In this document: in pieces, positions 57,125 through 64,000 of the stretch
Layout: each line of letters opens with the position of its first letter
Numbering within the stretch: position 1 is the stretch's first letter
Position numbers and translations under genes: made by a program
Notes under the pieces: model-generated
What the model was told of the DNA's origin: nothing
The model's input: the letters and a program-made list of their open reading frames with translations, nothing else
Database searches by the model: none
Assembly (NCBI GenBank): GCA_963799045.1
Contig: CAWCVN010000006.1
Location: 186,001-250,000 of the forward strand
Direction of reading: 5' to 3'
Length of the DNA stretch: 64,000 nt
Origin: DASRSS01 sp963799045
GTDB lineage: Bacteria > Actinomycetota > Actinomycetes > Mycobacteriales > Jatrophihabitantaceae

Positions 57125-58693
57125 GTGAAACTCGAGCTGCGGGGCATCACCAAACGCTTCGGCTCGCTGACCGCCAACGACGCCGTCGACCTCGTGATCG
57201 AGCCCGGTGAGATCCACGGGCTGTTGGGCGAGAACGGCGCGGGCAAGTCCACGCTGATGAACGTGCTCTACGGGCTCTACCAGCCGGACGAGGGCGAGAT
57301 CGTCATCGACGGGACGCCTGTCACGTTCAAGGGGCCGGGCGACGCCATGGCTGCCGGCATCGGCATGGTGCACCAGCACTTCATGCTGATCCCGGTGTTC
57401 ACGGTCGCGGAGAACGTCATGCTCGGACATGAGCAGACCAGCACCCGCTGGCCTTCCTCAACCGGCGCGCCGCCCGCCGGCGCGTTCGTCGAGATCTCCA
57501 AGCGATACGGCCTCGACGTTCCGCCGGATGCCCGGATCGGGAGCCTGTCCGTCGGCGTCCAGCAACGTGTCGAGATCCTCAAGGCACTAAGCCGGGACGC
57601 CCACCTGCTGGTGCTCGACGAACCCACCGCGGTGCTCACCCCGCTCGAGATCGAAGAGCTGATGCGGGTGATGCGGGCCCTGCGTGACGGCGGGACGTCG
57701 ATCGTGTTCATCAGCCACAAGCTGCACGAGGTCCGCGAGATCTGCGACCAGATCACGGTGATCCGGCGCGGCGCCGTGGTGGGCACGGCGGAACCGTCGA
57801 CCAGCGCGAACGAACTGGCCTCGTTGATGGTCGGGCGTCCGGTGCAGCTCGAGGTCGAGAAGGGACCGGCCGACCCCGGCGAGGTCGTCCTCGACGTCCG
57901 CGACCTGACGATCCTCGACGACAACGGCGTCGTTCTCGTCGACGGTGCCGCGTTCTCCGTCCGGGCCGGGGAGATCTACGCGATCGCCGGCGTTCAGGGC
58001 AACGGCCAGACCGAGCTCACCGAGGCGCTGATCGGGCTGCGCAAGGCGTCCGGATCGATCTCGATCGACGGTCGGGAGGTCGGCCCGCTGACGACGGACC
58101 AGGTGCTCGACCTCGGTGTGGGCTACGTGCCGGAGGACCGGTTGCACGACGGGCTGGTCGAGTCGTTCACCGTCGCCGAGAACCTCGTCCTGGACATCTT
58201 CGACAAGGCGCCGTTCGCCTCCTGGGCGTCGCTCGACCTCGCCGAGATCAAGCGAAACGCGGCCGAGCGGGTCACCGAGTTCGACGTGCGCCCGCCGGTC
58301 ACCGGTGCGGCGGCGGGCACGCTGTCCGGCGGCAACCAGCAGAAGGTCGTGCTCGCCCGCGAGCTGTCCCGCCCGCTGAAGCTGCTGATCGTCGCGCAGC
58401 CGACGCGCGGCCTGGACGTCGGCTCGACCGAATTCGTGCACAACCGGATCGCGCAGGAGCGCGACGACGGCACGGCGGTCGTTCTGGTCTCGACCGAACT
58501 CGACGAGGTGATCGGCCTGGCCGACCGGATCGCCGTCATGTACCGCGGCAGGATCGTCGGCGAGGTCACCCCGGACACCCCTGCGGCGCAGATCGGAATG
58601 CTGATGGCAGGCTCCTCCATGGCCGACGCGGCCGCCGCGCAGTCGTCCGACCGGCCCCCGGCCACAGATCTCGAACAGGACCAGCAGCGATGA
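57125..58693 (+). CDS. ABC importer ATPase for nucleosides/simple sugars (two tandem ATPase domains)
   Basis: Protein of 522 residues. The first domain has Walker A GENGAGKSTL, Q-loop HQHFML, signature LSVGVQQRVE and Walker B LLVLDEPTAVLT. The second has a degenerate Walker A, signature LSGGNQQKVV and Walker B LLIVAQPTRGLD, as in RbsA/nucleoside-type importers. The open frame is unbroken. However, between about 57448 and 57480 the bases encode LAFLNRRAARRR in another frame while the actual frame gives an unlikely STRWPSSTGAPPAGAF, so two compensating indels are suspected. GTG 57125. It overlaps the permease by four bases. Confidence 0.93.
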   Translation: MKLELRGITKRFGSLTANDAVDLVIEPGEIHGLLGENGAGKSTLMNVLYGLYQPDEGEIVIDGTPVTFKGPGDAMAAGIGMVHQHFMLIPVFTVAENVMLGHEQTSTRWPSSTGAPPAGAFVEISKRYGLDVPPDARIGSLSVGVQQRVEILKALSRDAHLLVLDEPTAVLTPLEIEELMRVMRALRDGGTSIVFISHKLHEVREICDQITVIRRGAVVGTAEPSTSANELASLMVGRPVQLEVEKGPADPGEVVLDVRDLTILDDNGVVLVDGAAFSVRAGEIYAIAGVQGNGQTELTEALIGLRKASGSISIDGREVGPLTTDQVLDLGVGYVPEDRLHDGLVESFTVAENLVLDIFDKAPFASWASLDLAEIKRNAAERVTEFDVRPPVTGAAAGTLSGGNQQKVVLARELSRPLKLLIVAQPTRGLDVGSTEFVHNRIAQERDDGTAVVLVSTELDEVIGLADRIAVMYRGRIVGEVTPDTPAAQIGMLMAGSSMADAAAAQSSDRPPATDLEQDQQR

Positions 58694-59946
58694 CCGTCCA
58701 GTTCGACACCGACGACGACCAGGCGGCACCGGAACCGCAGCAGCGCCCAGGCCTCGCCCGGCGCATGCTCAACGCGTACCTCTACGGCAACACCATCGTC
58801 GTGATCGCGCTGTCGTTCATCTGTGCGCTGGTCTTCGGTGCGCTCCTCATCGCGATCTCCGACGAGCCCACGCGACAGGCGCTGGGCTACTTCGGCCAGC
58901 AGCCGAGCGACACGTTCAGCCGGGCCTGGCACGCGATCTCGGCCGGCTACAGTGCGCTGTTCCGTGGCTCGGTCCTGAACACCAACTCGCTGTACTCCGA
59001 CAGCGGGGTGCCGGTGTTCCGGCCGATCTCGGACACCCTGGTCAACGCGGCCCCGCTGATCCTCGGCGGCCTGTCGGTCGCGGTCGCATTCCGCGCCGGC
59101 CTGTTCAACATCGGTGTGCAGGGCCAGCTGATCATGGGTGCGATCGCCGCCGGCTACGTCGGCTTCGCGTGGAACCTGCCTGCCGGCGTCCACCTGATCG
59201 TGGCGCTGATCGCGGGCATCATCGGCGGCGGCGGTCTGGGGCGGCCTGGTCGGCTACCTCAAGGCAAGACCGGCGCGCACGAGGTGATCACCACGATCAT
59301 GCTCAACTACGTCGCCTACTACTTCCTCGGCTATCTGTTGGGCCTGCACGGCTTCCAGAAGCCCAACTCGCATCGAGGCGATCTCGCGCACGGTCCATTC
59401 CAGCGCGCGGCTGCCGCACCTGTTCGTCGACCTGCACTCCGGGCCTGATCCTCGCGCTGCTCGCGGCCGTGGTCTGCTGGTGGCTGCTGTCGCGCTCCAC
59501 CCTGGGCTTCACCCTGCGCGCCGTCGGTGCGAACCCGTTCGCCGCGCGCACGGCGGGCATGAAGATCGAGCGCAGCTTCTTCGTCGTCATGCTGATCTCC
59601 GGCGCACTGGCCGGACTGGTCGGTTGCTCGCAGATCCTGGGCACCCGCACCGCGCTGACCCAGGACATCGACGCCGGGTTCGGCTTCGACGCGATCACGG
59701 TCGCGCTGCTGGGTCGCGGGTCGCCCGGCGGCACGGTGCTCGCCGGCCTGCTGTTCGGGGCCTTCCGCGCCGGCGGCGTGGTCATGGCGGCGGACACCGA
59801 CGACGCCGGCGGACGTGGTCAGCGTGATGGAGCCGGTGATGGTGCTGTTCATCGCCGCGCCGGCGCTGATCCGCGGGATCTTCCGGCTACGCGAATCGCG
59901 TGCAGGCACCGGAGCCGGCGCGCTGGCCAAGGGATGGAACGGCTGA
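58690..59946 (+). CDS. Nucleoside/sugar ABC permease, first subunit (several frameshifts)
   Basis: About 415 residues of the BPD_transp_2 family. It has TVLNAAPLILGGLSVAVAFRAGLFNIGVQGQ-like (here TLVNAAPLILGGLSVAVAF and GLFNIGVQGQLIMGAIAAGYVGF), GAHEVITTIMLNYVAYYFLGYLL, TLGFTLRAVGANPFAARTAGMKIER and GFGFDAITVALLGRGSPGGTVLAGLLFGAFRAGG, the conserved permease core. The frame is disturbed at about 59240-59265 (compensated), 59375, 59435 and 59800, with good continuity outside these. ATG 58690. The end is at TGA 59944-59946, one base overlapping the next ATG. Confidence 0.85.
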
Positions 59947-61274
59947 TGAGCGCCACTGTCAAGCAGCCGGACCCGCGCCGGACAGCGAACTCGTCGTCGT
60001 CCGCGAGCAGGTCGACCTGCGGCGCGCGCGAAGCGCCGGTACGGAATCGGCGGGGTCCTGATCCTGACCGGGCTGATCACGTTCTTCGGCTGGGGCATCG
60101 GCGCGCGCAACGGCGAGGCGGCGTTCCAGATCTCGCAGTTCGGCGACCGCTTCCAGGTGCCGGTGATGCGCTTCCCCGGCGGCGGAGTGGCGATGGTCTT
60201 CGGGGTCGATCATCCTCGCGATCGGCGTCGTTGCAGGCTGTCCGCGGCCTCGGGCCGCGGCAGCTGCGCTGGGCCAGTGTCGTGACCGTCCTGCTGTTCA
60301 TCTTCGCGTTCCTGTGCTGGGCGGCGACCGGTGACCCGACCAACTCGATCAACCTCTCTGGACTGGTGGCCCAGTCGATCACTGGCGTCCATCCCGTTCA
60401 TCCTCGGTGCGATGGCCGGCATTGTCGGTGAGCGGTCCGGCGTCATCAACATCGCGATCGAGGGGCAGATGCTCGTCGGCGCGTTCGCCGGCGCGCTGTT
60501 CGCCTCGGCCGCGCACAGCCTCGGCGTCGGGCTGCTGGCGGCGGTCATCGCCGGCGGGCTGATCGGCGTTGCTGCTCGCGGTCTTCGCGATCAAGTACCT
60601 GGTGAACCAGGTCGTGCTGGGCGTCGTGCTCAACGCGTTCGCCCTGGGCCTGACCAACCTCGGCTACCACGCGGTCATGCAGGACAACGCCGATCAGTAC
60701 AACGCCGGCATGACGCTGCCGTCGATCCGGATCCCGCTGCTCGGCGATATCCCGATCATCGGCCCGGCACTGTTCGACGTCAACATCATCGTCTACATCA
60801 CCTACGGCCTGGTGGTGGCTGTCGACATGGGGCTGTTCCGGACCCGCTGGGGGCTGCGCACCCGCGCGGTCGGCGAGCACCCAGGGCCGCGGACACCATG
60901 GGGATCAAGGTGCGCCGGACGCGCTATCGCAACGTCGATGATCGGCGGCGCTCATCGCCGGGCTCGGCGGCGCCATCCTCACGATCGGCGGCTCCGGGCA
61001 GTTCAACTCGAACATCTCCTCCGGCAAGGGGTTCATCGCGCTCGCCGCGGTGATCTTCGGCCGGTGGAGCCCTCGCGGCGCGATCGCAGCCGCGCTGCTG
61101 TTCGGCTTCACCGACCAGCTGCAGACCACCCTCGCCATCGTCGGCACCCCGGTCACGATCCCGTCGGCAGTTCCTGACGATGGCGCCCTACCTCGTCACC
61201 GTCTTCGCCGTCGCCGGCCTGGTCGGCCGGGTGCAGGCCCGGCCGCCGACGGTGTGCCGTACGAGACGAGTTGA
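59946..61274 (+). CDS. Nucleoside/sugar ABC permease, second subunit (many frameshifts)
   Basis: About 430 residues when repaired. The N-terminus has RYGIGGVLILTGLITFFGWG. The conserved core has ILGAMAGIVGERSGVINIAIEGQMLVGAFAGALFASAAHSLG, LVNQVVLGVVLNAFALGLTNL, RTRWGLRTRAVGEHP, IGGLIAGLGGAILTIGGSGQF and GKGFIALAAVIFGRWSPRGAIAAALLFGFTDQLQ, and it ends PPADGVPYETS. It has at least six single-base shifts between 59980 and 61245. It forms the channel with the first subunit. As written no full product could be made, so sequence error is likely. Confidence 0.82.
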
Positions 61275-61317
61275 CCCGGCCTCCCGCGCGCCGGACGCGA
61301 CGTAATACGGTCTGCGC

Positions 61318-61722
61318 ATGACAAGCTCCGCGATCGACTGGGCCGCGCTGCGCGCGGGCCGCTCTGGAAACGATGGGTCACGCCTACGCGCCGTACTCGC
61401 AGTACCCGGTGGGCGCGGCTGCACTGGTCGACGACGGCCGGGTGGTCGTCGGCTGCAACGTCGAGAACGCCTCGTACGGCGTCGGCCTGTGCGCCGAGTG
61501 CGGGCTGGTGTCGGCGCTGCACGCCTCCGGGCGGCGGCCGGCTGGTCGCGTTCGCCTGCGTGGACTTCCGCGGCGAGGTGATCATGCCGTGCGGGCGGTG
61601 CCGCCAGCTGCTGTGGGAGCACGGCGGCCCGGACCTGCTCGTCGACACCGTCGACGGGCCCCAAGCCGATGACCGACGTGCTGCCCTGGCCTGGACCGCG
61701 AGGACCTGCGCGGCAGGCCTGA
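61318..61722 (+). CDS. cdd: Cytidine deaminase (three frameshifts)
   Basis: Zinc enzyme of ~133 residues converting cytidine and deoxycytidine to uridine forms. Motifs: MGHAYAPYSQYPVGAAALVDDGRVVVGCNVENASYG, GLCAECGLVSAL (first zinc motif, C-A-E) and MPCGRCRQLLWEHGG (PCxxC). Breaks occur at about 61362, 61530 and 61660. ATG 61318. The end is uncertain: TGA 61720-61722 is the stop in the frame following TDVLPW. It is downstream of the permeases and upstream of deoA, and completes the uptake-and-salvage operon. Confidence 0.85.
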
Positions 61723-61732
61723 CTGGCGCGGC

Positions 61733-63044
61733 GGCACGGCCGGCCCGACGCCGTCTCGGTCATCCGCACCAAGCGCGACGGCGGCGTGCTGTCGGACGCC
61801 CAGATCGACTGGGTGATCGACGCCTACACGCGCGGCGCGGTAGCCGACGAGCAGATGGCCGCGCTCGCGATGGCCGTGCTGCTGGCGCGGCCTCGCACCC
61901 GCCCGAGCTGTCCCGCTGGACCGCCGCGATGATCGCCTCCGGGAAGCGGCTGGACCTGTCCGCGGTCCGCGGCCGACCGCGGACAAGCACTCGACCGGCG
62001 GGGTCGGCGACAAGATCACGCTGCCGCTGGCGCCGCTGGTGGCCGCCTGCGGCGCCGCCGTGCCGCAGCTGTCCGGGCGCGGGCTCGGCCACACCGGCGG
62101 CACGCTGGACAAGCTGGAGTCGATCCCCGGCTGGCGCGCCCAGCTGAGCAACGTCGAGTTCCTCGCGCCAGCTCGACGAGGTCGGCGCCGTGGTCTGCGC
62201 CGCCGGGGACGAGCTGGCGCCGGCCGACCGCAAGCTGTACGCCCTTCGGGACGTCACCGGCACCGTCGAGTCGATCCCGCTGATCGCGTCCTCGATCATG
62301 AGCAAGAAGATCGCCGAGGGGTCGGCCTCGCTGGTGCTCGACGTCAAGGTCGGCTCGGGCGCGTTCATGAAGACCGCTGAGGATCGCGCGGGAACTGGCC
62401 ACGCACGATGGTCGCGGCTCGGCGCCGCGCACGGGGTGCGCACCGTCGCCCTGCTCACCGACATGTCCACGCCCCTAGGCCGCACCGCGGGTAACGCGCT
62501 CGAGGTGGCCGAGTCGGTCGAGGTGCTGGCCGGCGGCGGCCCCGTCCGACGTCGTCGAGCTCACCCTTGCCCTGGCCCGGGAGATGCTGGCCGCGAGCGG
62601 GGCTGGGCGACGTCGACCCCGAGGCCGCACTGCGCGACGGTCGGGCCATGGACGTGTGGCGGGCGATGATCAGGGCTCAGGGCGGGGACCCGGACGCCGC
62701 GCTGCCCACCGCCCGCGAGCGACACACCGTCCCCTCGCCGTCGCTCAGGCGTGCTCACCCGGCTCGACGCCTACGCCGTCGGCGTCGCTGCGTGGCGACT
62801 CGGCGCCGGCCGGGCCCGCAAGGAGGACCCGGTGTCGGCGGCCGCCGGCGTGGTGCTGCGCGCCAAACCGGGCGAGCAGGTGCGCGCCGGCCAGCCGCTG
62901 CTCGAGCTGCACACCGACGACCCCGCCCGGTTCGACGGTGCTCTCGCGGCGCTGGAGGACGCGATCGAGGTCGGCAGCGAGGCCGCGCGTCCCGGGCCGC
63001 TGATGATCGACCGGGTCGATGAGGGGGACGTGAGAGGGAACTGA
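61733..63044 (+). CDS. deoA: Thymidine/pyrimidine-nucleoside phosphorylase (many frameshifts)
   Basis: About 430 residues when repaired. It splits thymidine or deoxyuridine with phosphate. Motifs: DAVSVIRTKRDGGVLSDAQIDWVIDAYTRG, KHSTGGVGDKITLPLAPLVAACGAAVPQLSGRGLGHTGGTLDKLESIPG, SIPLIASSIMSKKIAEGSASLVLDVKVGSGAFM and DPVSAAAGVVLRAKPGEQVRAGQPLLELH. At least six indels lie between 61850 and 62750, some compensating (62385-62430). The start is near 61733 but not certain. The stop is TGA 63042-63044. With cdd it provides pyrimidine salvage after uptake by the ABC importer. Confidence 0.85.
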
Positions 63045-63091
63045 CGACCCGATCCGGGCAGACTGGGATGGGGTACGTGGAAGGCGGGCAG

Positions 63092-64000
63092 GTGCGGACT
63101 GCGAGCTTGGGCTACAACCCGGCGCTGGACGGCCTGCGCGCGCTCGCAGTGGCTTCGGTGATCGTTGAGCACTCCGGGCACTCCGTACAGGGCTCGTTCG
63201 GCGTCTGCGCGTTCTTCGTGATCAGCGGCTACCTGATCACCGGGTTGCTGGTCGCCGAGCACCAGCGCACCGGCCGGATCGCGGTGCGGGCCTTCTACCG
63301 CCGCCGGTGGGCGCGGCTGATGCCCGCGCTCGCCGCGGTCGTGGCCGTCACGGTGGCCTGGCTGCTCGCGACCGGTGTCGCGCTGCGCACCTGGTGGACC
63401 GGGCTGATCGGCGCGCTGACCTACACCACGGACTTCCTCGAGGTCGGGCCGGCCTACCCGCACATCAGCGACAACTTCGAGTGGTCGTGGTCGCTGGCGA
63501 TCGAGGAGCAGTTCTACCTCGTCTGGCCGGCGGTGCTGATCGGCCTGCTGGCCCTCGGCCGACGCTGGAGCCTGGGCCGCCGGCCGCTGCTCGCCGCCTG
63601 CGGCCTGCTGGTGGTCGGCGCCTGGATCGACCGGGCGCACATCGGGCTGGTCGGCCATGTCAACCCGCAGCGGCTGAACTTCTCCTTCGACATGCACATG
63701 GATCAGATCGCGCTCGGCGCGGGTATCGCCGTGCTCGCCGCCGGACGCGCCGCCGGGCCCCGGGTCCGGCGAGCACTCGACCTCACCGGACTGGTGGCGT
63801 TCGGGCTGCTCGTGGCGGTCGCGATCGACGACTCGCTGGTGCGCACGCACCGGCTCGACCCGGACGGCTACACCGAGGTCTCGCTGCTGTGCCTGCTGGT
63901 CGTGCTCGCGCTGGTCGCCGCGCCCGCTGGCCTGTTCGGCCGGGTGCTGTCGTGGCCGCCGCTGGTGCATCTGGGCAGGCTCTCCTACGGCCTGTACCTG
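63092..64000 (+). CDS. Acyltransferase 3-family membrane protein (cut by window edge)
   Basis: Integral membrane O-acyltransferase of the OafA type, with 303 codons visible. It opens YNPALDGLRALAVASVIVEHSG, which holds the conserved LDGLRA and catalytic His. FFVISGYLITGLL, FYRRRWARLMPALAAV and NFEWSWSLAIEEQFYLVWPAVL (SLxxEEQFYL) follow, all hallmarks. It adds acyl groups to sugars or lipids at the membrane. GTG 63092 follows GGAAGGCGGG, and ATG 63068 is an alternative. It follows deoA by 47 bases but is probably unrelated in function. The C-terminus lies beyond 64000. Confidence 0.9.
   Translation, partial: MRTASLGYNPALDGLRALAVASVIVEHSGHSVQGSFGVCAFFVISGYLITGLLVAEHQRTGRIAVRAFYRRRWARLMPALAAVVAVTVAWLLATGVALRTWWTGLIGALTYTTDFLEVGPAYPHISDNFEWSWSLAIEEQFYLVWPAVLIGLLALGRRWSLGRRPLLAACGLLVVGAWIDRAHIGLVGHVNPQRLNFSFDMHMDQIALGAGIAVLAAGRAAGPRVRRALDLTGLVAFGLLVAVAIDDSLVRTHRLDPDGYTEVSLLCLLVVLALVAAPAGLFGRVLSWPPLVHLGRLSYGLYL

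Overview
The window is about 70% GC with GTG/TTG starts, short Shine-Dalgarno sites and families found mainly in Actinobacteria: the septum protein SepH, DUF3027, DUF2530, DUF3263, DUF5709, LppX-like lipoproteins, LytR C-terminal domains, DUF222-HNH proteins, and an XPB helicase beside a helicase-associated protein. It is a chromosomal segment of an actinomycete. A Frankiales/Jatrophihabitans-like affiliation is only a guess. Menaquinone is probably made by the futalosine route, because mqnD and mqnB are present. No rRNA, tRNA, CRISPR array, integrase or transposase was seen.

Layout. 0-7.3 kb, minus strand: aldo/keto reductase end, DUF4232 lipoprotein overlapping a large secreted repeat protein, acyl-CoA ligase, and an alpha/beta hydrolase coupled to a WXG100-like small protein. 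7.4-14.5 kb, plus strand: DUF3263, LytR_C protein, SAM-riboswitch-controlled threonine synthase, ECF sigma factor with a membrane META-domain protein, cold-shock protein, and CIRCE-controlled GroEL. 14.5-25.8 kb: two LppX-like lipoproteins, a MazEF-type module, XPB helicase and its neighbour, a long cold-shock protein, mqnD-mqnB, MFS. 25.8-31 kb: DUF3027, DUF2530, purine permease, MarR-MFS, 23S-type RNA methyltransferase. 31-36.9 kb, minus: a heterodimeric ABC exporter, sepH, serC. 37-44.5 kb: sugar-lactone oxidase divergent from a TetR gene, deaminase-like PLP protein, citrate synthase, pdxH, MFS, aldose epimerase. 45-52.6 kb: MFS divergent from an MmyB-like regulator, metallo-hydrolase, PadR-dienoyl-CoA-reductase pair, DUF222-HNH protein, and a 79-bp tandem repeat. 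52.6-63 kb: sppA, an amidohydrolase, and a nucleoside uptake/salvage operon (BMP lipoprotein, ATPase, two permeases, cytidine deaminase, thymidine phosphorylase). The window ends in an acyltransferase.

A major caveat is that about twenty otherwise well-conserved genes are broken by isolated single-base indels, mostly apparent insertions. They are densest at 57.4-63.0 kb. Neighbouring stretches such as 9-16.3 kb and 31-36.9 kb are clean. The proteins continue perfectly in another frame, so these are most simply sequence errors. Affected genes are therefore annotated as CDS across their full span.

Separately, at least three true-looking gene remnants (VOC protein, FMN reductase, MocR regulator) mark real decay. 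Several compact regulatory sites are readable: a symmetric MazEF operator, a bipartite TetR operator, tandem CIRCE, a SAM-I riboswitch, promoters positioned for leaderless transcripts, and an intra-operon hairpin after the nucleoside-binding protein.
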